From positions 1-64,000 of the forward strand of contig NZ_BCQQ01000014.1 in assembly GCF_001552155.1 (NCBI RefSeq): 64,000 nucleotides of DNA. The letters run 5' to 3'. Source of the DNA: Actinomadura formosensis NBRC 14204 (lineage in GTDB: Bacteria; Actinomycetota; Actinomycetes; Streptosporangiales; Streptosporangiaceae). The first letter of the stretch is position 1. Each line of letters opens with the position of its first letter. The notes under the pieces were generated by a model. It saw only the letters and a program-made list of their open reading frames with translations. It did not search any database and was not told where the DNA came from. Of the stretch, positions 24,417 through 32,630 are shown one piece after another. Both the position numbers and the translations under genes were made by a program.

Positions 24417-24981
24417 GGTGCCTCCTTGGTGGAGTCCCATCGCCATGTCTCGCTCGGTCTGGGGTCGGCCGGGCAGGGATGGACGAAGGAATGCGACAGC
24501 GGACGTCGGGAAAGGCCGCACCGGCGGTGACGAGACTCGCGTTGCCCCATACTGATCCGACCTCACCGTCATGCCAGGCATCCGGCGCGATTCAGATGGC
24601 GTCAGATGCGTCCCTGAAGTGCGGGGACCGCTGACCGGACGGTGTATCCGGACAGTCCCGATTCGGATCATAACTTCCGGCCGGCCGCCCGGTCAGGACC
24701 CTGTTCACGGGATATTCCCGGCCTATGCCCACAAAATCGCGTGATCAAAGTTGAATTGGGATGCCGGAGACGTTCTCGGCGTCCTGTGAGGTGCTCGATA
24801 TGGCGTGAGGCGTCCTGGTCATGTCCAGGTTTTTCCTCACCTGGATCTCGCCTTTGTCATTCCGTACGGGAGTTGAACGAATCGGCGCTAATCATCGACA
24901 AGGCATGGCAAGGAAATGTCGGTCACCGGCGGTCCGTCATGGTGCCGAATGGGCCGGTGTGACGGCTGTTGGCAGGGGCCG
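24417..24981. other. Intergenic region between transporter and SDR genes
   Basis: 565 bp of lower GC than its surroundings. The only clear structure is a short dyad CCAGGT...ACCTGG (24825-24830, 24839-24844) around a T-rich loop. No ORF has coding-like third positions, and no RNA was recognised. Confidence 0.45.
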
Positions 24982-25845
24982 TCAGTCGACCACGGCCTTG
25001 CTGAACGTCGGCGGGTCTCCCAGCATGGCCCGGTGCGACCGCGGCCGGCTGCCGTCGACGTCCACGACGCCCAGCTCCTCGCCCAGCTCGGCGCCGATGA
25101 CGACCTGCCCGGACCACCTCATCGGATCCTCGTGCCGCGCAAGGGCGTCGATCACCCGTCCGCTGAACTGCGGGGACTCCGCCCCGGCCGCGAAGGACGC
25201 GTACCGCTCCGGGACCCCCTCGAAGAGGGCCCTGTTCCGTTCGGTCTTCAGCAGGCCCATCCACAGTGAGATGACGGCCACGTTGTAGGGCCGGAAATCC
25301 ACCGCCATGTCGTGGGCCATCTTGTCCACGGCGGCTTTCCCCGCCCCGTAGGCCGGGCCGTGCATATAGCAGCGGCCACCGAAGGACGAGGTGTTGACGA
25401 CGAGCCCCGCACTGTTCTCGATCAGCAGGGGCGCCGCGTAGTAACTCGCCACGTATGCCGAGCGCATTCCCACGTCGAACATGCTCTGCAGCGCCAGCGG
25501 CTTCTCCCAGAAAGGCCCCTTGCGGGCCAGGCCGTCGGGAATCGTGAAGGCGTTGTTGACGAGAATGTCCAGCGCACCCGACTCGCGTTCGACCCGCTCG
25601 AACAGGGCCGCCACCTGATCGTCATCGGAATGGTCGCATATCACCGGGACGCCGGTGCCGCCGCGCTCGTCGATCTCCCGGGCGGTGGCGAAGACCGTGC
25701 CCGGGAGTTCGGCGTCGCCCTCGGCGCGGGTGCGTCCGGTGACGTACACCGTCGCTCCCGCCTCCCCCAGGGCGAGCGCTATTCCCTTTCCGGCGCCGCG
25801 GCTGGCGCCGGTGACGACCACCACACGGTTCTCGGTCAGGCCCAT
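24982..25845 (-). CDS. Short-chain dehydrogenase/reductase, 287 aa
   Basis: NAD(P)-binding TGASRGAGKG at 13-22, NNA after the fourth strand, and the catalytic set Ser (NTSSFGG) with YGAGK (Tyr/Lys). The residue after beta-2 is Arg in VTGRTRAEG, which favours NADPH. The protein is about 30 residues longer than minimal SDRs, with the extra length in a C-terminal helix and tail. Substrate cannot be told. GGAGAGAG precedes the ATG. The gene begins inside a truncated hydrolase tail, so its original upstream neighbour was probably lost. Confidence 0.87.
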   Translation of the reverse strand: MGLTENRVVVVTGASRGAGKGIALALGEAGATVYVTGRTRAEGDAELPGTVFATAREIDERGGTGVPVICDHSDDDQVAALFERVERESGALDILVNNAFTIPDGLARKGPFWEKPLALQSMFDVGMRSAYVASYYAAPLLIENSAGLVVNTSSFGGRCYMHGPAYGAGKAAVDKMAHDMAVDFRPYNVAVISLWMGLLKTERNRALFEGVPERYASFAAGAESPQFSGRVIDALARHEDPMRWSGQVVIGAELGEELGVVDVDGSRPRSHRAMLGDPPTFSKAVVD

Positions 25846-25949
25846 TCGTCTCTCTCCGCAAGGAATTCCAGCATCACCGCGGGGGTCTCGCCGGACTTCT
25901 CGATCTGCGTCATGTGCCCGGCCCCTTGATCCCGGCCATGCGCGGTTCC
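25836..25949 (-). pseudogene. C-terminal fragment of an alpha/beta hydrolase
   Basis: The frame reads DQGAGHMTQIEKSGETPAVM followed by LEFL. This corresponds to the GAGHW.Q.E.P..V...LL.FL ending of alpha/beta hydrolases, including the catalytic His. A stop just upstream and the absence of the rest of the fold mark it as a remnant. Its TGA lies ten bases inside the SDR gene. Confidence 0.5.
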
Positions 25950-26014
25950 TTACCTCGGGATCCTCCGCGACCGACTGTGCAGGACGCCGTCCCCTCCGAC
26001 CCCGGCCGTCCCGC

Positions 26015-27361
26015 TCAGTGGGAGCCGGGCCCTCCGGGCATGGGCAGCGTGATGCGGACGATCGTGCCCTTGGACGGTGCGGAGAGGAGTTCGGCGCGTC
26101 CGCCATGGGCGGCGGCTATGGCGGCCACGATGGGGAGGCCGAGGCCGGTGCCGCCGCGGTCGCCGCGGTGGAAGCGCTCGAAGGCGCGGGCGGCGGTCTC
26201 CGGTGCCATGCCCGGCCCCTTGTCCGCCACCTCGATCAGCCCCGGAGCCAGACGGATGGTCACGGGCGTTTCAGGGGGCGTGTGGGCGCGGACATTGGCC
26301 AGGAGGTTCGCGAAGACCTGGCGTATGCGCGCCTCATCGACGTTCGCGACGAGCGTGTCCGGGGCGTTCAGGCTGAGGGGACGGTCGGGTTCGGCGGCGG
26401 TCGCGTCCGCCACCGCGTCCCGTGCGAGGACGACCAGATCGGCCGGTACCGGGTGCAGGGACGCCTCGCGGTCCAGGCGGGCCAGCTCCAGCAGGTCGGT
26501 GACCAGGTCGTTCATCCGGCGCGCCTCGCCCTCGATGCGGCGCATCGCGTCCGGCAGTTCGGCGGGGCCGAGGGCGCCGTGCCGGTAGAGCTCGGCGTAG
26601 CCCTGGATCGTCGTCAGCGGCGTGCGCAGCTCGTGGGACGCGTCGGCGGCGAACTCGCGAACCCGGGCCTCGGAGCGGCTCCGCGCCCAGAACGCCTGCT
26701 CGATCCGCTCCAGCATCACGTTGATGGCGGCGGCGAGCCGGGCGGTCTCGGTGCGCCGGCCGGGGCCCGGCATGCGGGCGCGCAGGTCGCCGCCGGCGGT
26801 GATCGCGTGCGCGGTGGCGGCCATCCGGTCCAGCGGCAGCAGGCCGCGGCGGATGAGCCACCGCCCGAGCACGAGCAGGGCGGCCAGCAGCAGCGCGCCC
26901 GTCGCCACCTCGGAGAGCACGAGATTGCGGACGGCCGCGTGGATCTCGCTGAGCGGGGAGGCCACGACGACGATGCCGTTCCGCCATGGCCGGGCCACCG
27001 CCCGCAGCCCGGGAAGGGAGAACGGTTCGAGGTTGCGTGCGCGGGCGGCCAGTTCGTCCCGCCCGAGCCTCTCGATCGCGGTGACGGCGGGGCCTGAGAC
27101 CGGGTCGTCGCCGCTGAGGACGCGCACCCGTCCCGCCTGCCCCACGGCCAGCACCACGAACTGCGTCGGCGCCACGCCCTGCTCGGGCAGCCCGGGACGC
27201 AGCAGCCGGGACACCGCCCGGTCCCGGGTGGCCTCAAGCTGCCGGTCGACCCGGTGCATCAGGTAGCCGTTCAGGACGAGCGCGCTGACCAGCCCCATGA
27301 TCACCAGTCCGGCGGTGGTGACCGTGAGCAGGCCGGCGAGCAGCCGCGCGTTGAGCGTCAT
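26015..27361 (-). CDS. Membrane sensor histidine kinase, 448 aa
   Basis: N-terminal membrane segment at 8-32, an external domain of about 110 residues, a second segment near 155-175, HAMP at about 180-235, H-box ASHELRTPLTTI near 245, N-box QVFANLLANVRAH, G1 DKGPGM and G2 GGTGLGLPIV. All catalytic motifs are intact. It overlaps the stop of the response regulator by ATGA, so the pair is translated together. The external domain has no recognised fold, so the signal is unknown. The short secreted protein upstream of the regulator may be a target or ligand. Confidence 0.93.
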   Translation of the reverse strand: MTLNARLLAGLLTVTTAGLVIMGLVSALVLNGYLMHRVDRQLEATRDRAVSRLLRPGLPEQGVAPTQFVVLAVGQAGRVRVLSGDDPVSGPAVTAIERLGRDELAARARNLEPFSLPGLRAVARPWRNGIVVVASPLSEIHAAVRNLVLSEVATGALLLAALLVLGRWLIRRGLLPLDRMAATAHAITAGGDLRARMPGPGRRTETARLAAAINVMLERIEQAFWARSRSEARVREFAADASHELRTPLTTIQGYAELYRHGALGPAELPDAMRRIEGEARRMNDLVTDLLELARLDREASLHPVPADLVVLARDAVADATAAEPDRPLSLNAPDTLVANVDEARIRQVFANLLANVRAHTPPETPVTIRLAPGLIEVADKGPGMAPETAARAFERFHRGDRGGTGLGLPIVAAIAAAHGGRAELLSAPSKGTIVRITLPMPGGPGSH

Positions 27362-28044
27362 GGCCGCAGCGCGTAGCCGACACCGCGCCGGGTGTGGATG
27401 AGCGGGGGGCCGAGCGGGTCGAGCTTGCGCCGCAGGTAGCTGATGTAGGTCTCGACGACCTGCGGGTTGCCGTGGTCCCAGCCCCACACGCCCTCCAGCA
27501 GCCGGGCGCGCGACAGGACCACGCCCGCGTTCCGCATCAGGTAGGCGAGCAGGCGGAACTCGGTCGGCGACAGGTCGACCTCGACGCCGCCGCGCCGGAC
27601 CGTCCAGTGGGCCTCGTCCAGTTCGAGGTCGGCCACGCGCAGGACGGTGTCCTCGGACGGCGCCGGCGGCGGGGCCGTCCTGCGCAGGACGGCCCGCACC
27701 CGTGCGATCAGCGCCTCGATGGAGAACGGCTTGGTGACATAGTCGTCACCGCCGAGGGTGAGGCCGATGACGGTGTCGGACGGGGTGTCCTTCGCGGTCA
27801 GGAAGATCACCGGAACCTGGTCGCCGTCCGCGCGGAGCCGGCGGCACACCTCGAAGCCGTCCAGGCCGGGCAGCATGACGTCCAGCAGGACGAGGTCGGG
27901 ACGCTCCTTGCGGACCGCCCGCAGCGCCTCCTCGCCGGTGGCCGCGGTGCCGGTCGTGAAGCCGTGGAAGCGCAGCGCGACATCGACGAGGTCACGGATG
28001 TTGGCCTCGTCGTCCACGATGAGCACCCGCCGGCTCTCGCTCAT
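27358..28044 (-). CDS. OmpR/PhoB-family response regulator, 228 aa
   Basis: Receiver domain 6-118 with acidic pair DDE near 11, phospho-acceptor Asp in LVLLDVMLPG and Lys in VTKPF. A winged-helix DNA-binding domain follows (about 130-225: LSPTEFRLLAYLMRNAGVVL, RARLLEGVWG, VETYISYLRRKLD). It ends at the ATGA overlap with its kinase. Domain sizes and spacing are normal for the family. Confidence 0.95.
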   Translation of the reverse strand: MSESRRVLIVDDEANIRDLVDVALRFHGFTTGTAATGEEALRAVRKERPDLVLLDVMLPGLDGFEVCRRLRADGDQVPVIFLTAKDTPSDTVIGLTLGGDDYVTKPFSIEALIARVRAVLRRTAPPPAPSEDTVLRVADLELDEAHWTVRRGGVEVDLSPTEFRLLAYLMRNAGVVLSRARLLEGVWGWDHGNPQVVETYISYLRRKLDPLGPPLIHTRRGVGYALRP

Positions 28045-28098
28045 CGGCTCCCGCAGATCGTCCGTTCGGGCTGTCGCTTCGACGGTACCGCCCGCCGG

Positions 28099-28557
28099 TC
28101 AGCGGTGCCGGGGGACGCGGATCAGGCGGGCCGTGCGGGTGTTCCCGGTTCGCTCGCCGGCGACGAGAACCTGGTCGCCGGCGGCCAGGGCTTTGAGGGT
28201 GGACTTGTCGCCGTCCTTGCGGACGTGGGTCTTGTCGTCGGCGGTCCATGTCCACGACACGCCGTCGACGCTGCTGACGGTGACTCCGCCGGACGAAACG
28301 GACGTGATCTTCCCGCGCTGCCAGGTCGCGAGGTGGAAGCCGTCCCTGCGCTGGACGGTGGCCTCACCGTGGACGCCGTGAAGGGCGCGCGCCCGCCGGA
28401 ACGGGTGCCCCTTCCCCGGATGACCGGGATGACCGGGGTGCGCGGTGGGGGAGGCGGAGGGCGCGGGATCGGCGGCGGACGCGGGGACGGCGAGGTACAG
28501 GCCGAGCCCGAGGAGGCCGGCGGCGCCGGCTCCGGCCGCGATGGTCTTGGTTCGCAT
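28099..28557 (-). CDS. Secreted DUF5666-like protein, 152 aa
   Basis: Signal peptide about 1-28 ([20 protein letters not shown], ending ASA-AD). Then comes a Pro/His/Gly linker ([13 protein letters not shown]) and a beta-rich domain of about 90 residues with repeated [15 protein letters not shown]-type strands, as in DUF5666 proteins. It lies 54 bp upstream of the response regulator on the same strand and is probably its co-transcribed or target gene. Function unknown. The Shine-Dalgarno is weak, but the signal peptide fixes the start. Confidence 0.72.
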   Translation of the reverse strand: MRTKTIAAGAGAAGLLGLGLYLAVPASAADPAPSASPTAHPGHPGHPGKGHPFRRARALHGVHGEATVQRRDGFHLATWQRGKITSVSSGGVTVSSVDGVSWTWTADDKTHVRKDGDKSTLKALAAGDQVLVAGERTGNTRTARLIRVPRHR

Positions 28558-28681
28558 GTGGTTCAGCCAACCGGAGGCGCCTGGCAGCAGACCTCCGCGA
28601 ATCCTGGGAGAACCCTGGGAGTTCGGCTGCCGCGGCGGTATGTATGACCCATACAAGCCATATGCCGGATGCTTATGCATA

Positions 28682-28888
28682 GGAGGGACACGCCGCGACT
28701 ACACCGGGCGGATCCCCCGCCTCTCCCCGGGCACCCTGACCCGCTACGGGCCTTCCCTGCGCCGCCCGGTCGGCCCCCTGCACTGGGCGGGCACGGAAAC
28801 CGCGACCAGGTGGGCCGGCTACATCGACGGCGCGGTCGAATCCGGCCACCGCACCGCCGCCGAAGCGGCCCGCAGGCCCGCCGGCTAG
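28682..28888 (+). pseudogene. C-terminal remnant of a flavin monoamine oxidase
   Basis: The frame ends with [34 protein letters not shown]. This is the FAD-contacting C-terminal block ([19 protein letters not shown]) of MAO-type amine oxidases. About 400 upstream residues are missing and no start fits. Its TAG and the recQ stop share one CTAG. Confidence 0.72.
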
Positions 28889-30777
28889 CCGGAGCCGGAG
28901 CCGGAGCCGGAGCCGGGGTCAGGGTCGGGGGCGGAGCCGGGGGCGGAGTCGGCGAGGGTTTGCAGGACCTGGTCGCCGTACTTGGCGAGTTTGTTCTCGC
29001 CTACGCCGTTCACCCGGGACAGCTCGTCCAGGGTCGCGGGGAGGGCGGTGGCGATCTCGCGGAGGGTCGCGTCGTGGAAGATGACGTAGGCGGGGACGCC
29101 CTGCTCCTTGGCGGTGGCGGCGCGCCAGGCGCGGAGGCGTTCGAAGATCGGCATGGCCTCGGCGGGGAGTTCGGCGGGCGCCTTGGCGGACTTCGCGGCC
29201 TTGGCGGTCTTCACGGTCTTCGCGGCGGGACGTTCCGGCTCGCGGCGCATCATCACCGTGCGCCGCCCGCGCAGGACCTCGCCGCTCGTGTCGGTCAGGA
29301 CGAGGGTTCCGTGGTTGCTCTCCACGGCGACCAGCCCCTGCGCGAGAAGCTGCCGGATGACGGCGCGCCACTCGACGTCCCGCAGCTCGGCGCCGATGCC
29401 GAACACCTTGAGCGAGTCGTGGTCGAACTGGATGACCTTCGCGTTCTTCTTGCCGAGCAGGATGTCGACGATGTGGCCGGCGCCGAACTTCTGCCGCCGT
29501 TCGCGGTCGAGCCGGACCACCGTGGACAGGACCTTCTGGGCGGGGACGGTCGCGTCCCATGTCTCGGGCGGGGTCAGGCACGTGTCGCAGTTGCCGCAGG
29601 GTTCGGCCGGCTGGCCGAAGTAGGCGAGGAGCCGGGCACGGCGGCATTCGACGGCTTCGCAGAGGGCGAGCATGGAGTCGAGGTGCGCGCTCTGGCGGCG
29701 CCGGTGGTCGGCGTCCCCCTCGCCGCCGTCGATCATCTTGCGGAGGTTGACGACGTCCTGCAGGCCGTAGGCGAGCCAGGCGGTGGACGGGAGGCCGTCA
29801 CGCCCGGCGCGTCCCGTCTCCTGGTAGTAGCCCTCCACGGACTTGGGCAGGTCCAGGTGGGCGACGAAGCGGACGTCGGGTTTGTCGATGCCCATGCCGA
29901 AGGCGATGGTCGCGACGATGACGAGGCCGTCCTCACGGAGGAAACGTGCCTGGTTGGTGGCGCGCGTCTCCGCGTCCAGGCCCGCGTGGTAGGGGATGGC
30001 CTCGATGCCGTTCTCGGTGAGGAACGCCGCGTGCTTCTCCACCGAGTTGCGGGACAGGCAGTAGACGATCCCGGCGTCGCCCTTGTGCTCGCTCTGGAGG
30101 AGGCGCAGGAGCTGGCGCTTGGCGTCGGTCTTCGGCTCGATCCGGTACTGGATGTTGGGGCGGTCGAAGCTGGCGACGAAGTGCCGGGCCTGGTCGAGCT
30201 TGAGACGAGAGGCGATCTCGCCGCGGGTCGACTCGGTCGCGGTCGCGGTGAGGGCGATGCGCGGGATGTCCGGCCAGCGTTCGTGCAGGCCGGACAGCAT
30301 CAGGTAGTCGGGCCGGAAGTCGTGCCCCCACTGCGACACGCAGTGCGCCTCGTCGATCGCGAACAGGGAGACGTCGGCCCGGTCGAGCAGTTCCACGGTG
30401 GAGGCGAGCTTCAGCCGCTCCGGCGCCAGATACAGCAGGTCGAGCTCGCCCTGGACGAACTGGGCCTCGACCACGCGGCGCTCGTCGAGGTCCTGGGTGG
30501 AGTTGAGGAACCCCGCCTGGACGCCGAGTGCGCGCAGCGCGTCCACCTGGTCCTGCATGAGGGCGATGAGCGGGGAGATGACGATGCCGGTGCCCTTCCG
30601 GACCAGCGCCGGAATCTGGTAGCACAGCGACTTCCCGCCGCCGGTCGGCATCAGGACGAGCGCGTCCCCGCCGGCGACCACATGCTCGATGATCTCCCGC
30701 TGACCGTCCCGGAACGTGTCGTAGCCGAACACGCGCCGCAGGGTGTCGAGCGTCTCCGGCATCTCGGGGGAAGTCAT
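28885..30777 (-). CDS. recQ: ATP-dependent DNA helicase RecQ, 630 aa
   Basis: Motif 0 [17 protein letters not shown], Walker [15 protein letters not shown] near 50, DEAHC box and the GRAGRDG motif VI mark the helicase core. A zinc site ([12 protein letters not shown]...CGNCDTC) and a winged-helix RQC region follow, then an HRDC domain near 515-590. It unwinds recombination intermediates. The last 14 residues are Asp-Pro then Gly-Ser repeats, coded by tandem GGAGCC hexamers on the plus strand (about 28888-28915), a likely slippage tail. The start is the second ATG of the frame, before [10 protein letters not shown]; no strong ribosome binding site distinguishes it from M6. Confidence 0.93.
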   Translation of the reverse strand: MTSPEMPETLDTLRRVFGYDTFRDGQREIIEHVVAGGDALVLMPTGGGKSLCYQIPALVRKGTGIVISPLIALMQDQVDALRALGVQAGFLNSTQDLDERRVVEAQFVQGELDLLYLAPERLKLASTVELLDRADVSLFAIDEAHCVSQWGHDFRPDYLMLSGLHERWPDIPRIALTATATESTRGEIASRLKLDQARHFVASFDRPNIQYRIEPKTDAKRQLLRLLQSEHKGDAGIVYCLSRNSVEKHAAFLTENGIEAIPYHAGLDAETRATNQARFLREDGLVIVATIAFGMGIDKPDVRFVAHLDLPKSVEGYYQETGRAGRDGLPSTAWLAYGLQDVVNLRKMIDGGEGDADHRRRQSAHLDSMLALCEAVECRRARLLAYFGQPAEPCGNCDTCLTPPETWDATVPAQKVLSTVVRLDRERRQKFGAGHIVDILLGKKNAKVIQFDHDSLKVFGIGAELRDVEWRAVIRQLLAQGLVAVESNHGTLVLTDTSGEVLRGRRTVMMRREPERPAAKTVKTAKAAKSAKAPAELPAEAMPIFERLRAWRAATAKEQGVPAYVIFHDATLREIATALPATLDELSRVNGVGENKLAKYGDQVLQTLADSAPGSAPDPDPGSGSGSGSG

Positions 30778-30821
30778 CGGCCCATAGTATGAACCGCCGC
30801 CGACACCCGTCCCGGGAAACC

Positions 30822-31481
30822 TCACCTGTGGACGGCCCGCACCAGCTCCGGTGTCACTTCGTCCAGATGGCCGGCGACGTGGGCGGCCAGCGCCAGGGCG
30901 TCCGCCGCCACGGGGTGGGCCGGACGCGGGATCGCGATCACCGTCATCCCCGCCGCGTGCGCCGAGCGGAGCCCGTTGCCGGAGTCCTCGATGGCGACGC
31001 AGTCACGGCCCGTCGCATCCATCCGGGCGGCGATGGTGAGGTATCCGTCCGGTGCCGGCTTGCCGCGCTCGACCTCCTCGGTCGACACGGTCGCGTGGAA
31101 CAGGCCGGCCACCCCGAGCTTCCCGAGCACCAGGTCGATGAGGATGCGCGGGGACGAGCTGGCGAGCCCCAGCGGACGGTACCCGGCCATCCGGCGGACG
31201 GCCTCCTCGGCGCCCGGCAGCACCGGCAGCCCCTTCTCGTAATGCTGCGACATCTGGTCGATCACCTCGTAGGCGACGTCCTCCCCGGTGAGGCCGTCGA
31301 CGAGATCGGAGGCGATGTACTCGGCCCACTCGTCGGTGCTCATGCCCACCAGCCGGTCCTGGGTGTCGGGCAGCCAGCGTCCGCCGTGGTCGGCGACGAA
31401 ACCGCGCCGGACCTCCTCCCACACCGGTTCCGAGTCGATCAGGACTCCGTCCAAGTCGAACACGATGGCCTGCACGGACAT
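30822..31481 (-). CDS. HAD-superfamily phosphatase (beta-phosphoglucomutase-like), 219 aa
   Basis: Motif [11 protein letters not shown] at 9-18, motif II Ser in GLASSSPR, Lys in KPAPDGYL and motif IV IEDSGNG. The helical cap between motifs I and II is the four-helix type 1 cap of phosphoglucomutase- and phosphoglycolate-phosphatase-like HADs. GGGGGAGGGG just ahead supports the ATG at 31481. Substrate unknown; sugar phosphates or 2-deoxyglucose-6-phosphate are typical. Confidence 0.9.
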   Translation of the reverse strand: MSVQAIVFDLDGVLIDSEPVWEEVRRGFVADHGGRWLPDTQDRLVGMSTDEWAEYIASDLVDGLTGEDVAYEVIDQMSQHYEKGLPVLPGAEEAVRRMAGYRPLGLASSSPRILIDLVLGKLGVAGLFHATVSTEEVERGKPAPDGYLTIAARMDATGRDCVAIEDSGNGLRSAHAAGMTVIAIPRPAHPVAADALALAAHVAGHLDEVTPELVRAVHR

Positions 31482-31672
31482 GGCCCCTCCCCCAGGAGCT
31501 CGCGCAGCGATATATCGTCCACTACCCGGTGTGGTCGGGACGGAACCCCATGCGTGCCCCATGATGCCGCCTTACCGGATTTATCCGGCGAATGCGACAT
31601 GATTTCGTTTCGGTCTGGCATCGTGGTGCCCCTCCGTTCCCCCTCCGGAGTCACTGCAGAGGAGATCTGCCC

Positions 31673-32155
31673 ATGATGTTCCTCGGTTTCCTGCTGGTCG
31701 CGATCGTCATCGCCGTCGGAGCCGGTGTCGTTCTCGACAACACCGACACCGCGCACCTCGTCGTTTTCGGCCAGGCCGTGCCCGGCCTGAACAACGAATG
31801 GCAGGTGTTCTTCGCAGGCGCCGGCATGGCGCTCGTCCTCGTCCTCGGCATGACGCTCACCGTCGTGGGCGCCGCCCGCCGCATCCGCACCCGCCGGGAC
31901 CTGCGCGACCTGCGCGACGAGCACAAGGAGTCGCTGACCACGCTGGAGATGGAGAAGCGCCGCCTGGAGCGCGAGCTCGCCCGCGTCCGGCAGGGCACGG
32001 CCCGGCGGTCCGGGCAGCGGGAGCCGGCCGCGCCCCCGCAGCGGGAGCAGGGCCCTGCGGCGCAGCGGGGACCGGCCGCGGCGCCGCAGGGCGTGCGCGC
32101 CGGGTCCCGCTCGCAGGTCTCCGCGGCCTCCCCCTTCTTCGAGCGCAACGAGTAG
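31673..32155 (+). CDS. Small LapA-like membrane protein with coiled-coil tail, 160 aa
   Basis: Two hydrophobic segments (MFLGFLLVAIVIAVGAGVVL at 2-21 and about 45-68), with the loop DNTDTAHLVVFGQAVPGL between them as in LapA-domain proteins. A charged coiled coil follows (DLRDEHKESLTTLEMEKRRL), then a Gln/Pro/Ala-rich tail of 55 residues. GGAG lies upstream of the double ATG. Role unknown; such proteins often organise envelope assemblies. Confidence 0.75.
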   Translation: MMFLGFLLVAIVIAVGAGVVLDNTDTAHLVVFGQAVPGLNNEWQVFFAGAGMALVLVLGMTLTVVGAARRIRTRRDLRDLRDEHKESLTTLEMEKRRLERELARVRQGTARRSGQREPAAPPQREQGPAAQRGPAAAPQGVRAGSRSQVSAASPFFERNE

Positions 32156-32213
32156 CGCGACGCGTAGTACGCGGTGGTGACGGGACGAACCACCCGAATC
32201 GTCACGTAGAAGG

Positions 32214-32630
32214 ATGGCGGCCGCATCTCGCACCGGCAATGATCGTGGTGTGCGGATTCTTCTCAAGGTGGGCATCACCGCGGTCGCCCTGTGGGTCGCC
32301 ACCGTCCTGTTCTCCGGCATCACGCTCGGCGACCAGACGACCGGCCGGCGCGTCCTCACGCTGGTCGGCGTCGCGGTCATCTTCGGCCTGGTCAACGCCA
32401 TCCTCAAGCCGATCATCAAGACGCTCGGATGCGCGTTCTACGTCCTCACGCTGGGGCTGATCGGCCTCGTCGTGAACGCCCTGCTGCTCCTGCTGACGAG
32501 CGAGGTCGCGCAGCGGCTCGACCTGCCGTTCCACGTCGACGGCTTCTGGTCGGCGTTCTGGGGCGCGATCGTCGTCGGCGTCGTCGGCTGGCTGCTGCAC
32601 CTCCTCATCCCGGAGGACGACGACGACTAG
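32214..32630 (+). CDS. Four-helix membrane protein, PF04020 'phage holin' superfamily, 138 aa
   Basis: Four hydrophobic segments, with ILKPIIKTLGCAFYVLTLGL as the family's central motif, ending in an acidic EDDDD tail. Despite the name, the family is a common actinobacterial chromosomal membrane protein and no phage genes are near. Its TAG shares CTAG with the stop of the opposite-strand coiled-coil gene, so the two genes converge with a four-base overlap. Confidence 0.85.
   Translation: MAAASRTGNDRGVRILLKVGITAVALWVATVLFSGITLGDQTTGRRVLTLVGVAVIFGLVNAILKPIIKTLGCAFYVLTLGLIGLVVNALLLLLTSEVAQRLDLPFHVDGFWSAFWGAIVVGVVGWLLHLLIPEDDDD

Noticed and set aside
32214-32630. Prophage remnant suggested by the holin-family protein
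   Set aside because: No endolysin, capsid, portal or integrase gene is near, and this family is common on actinobacterial chromosomes.
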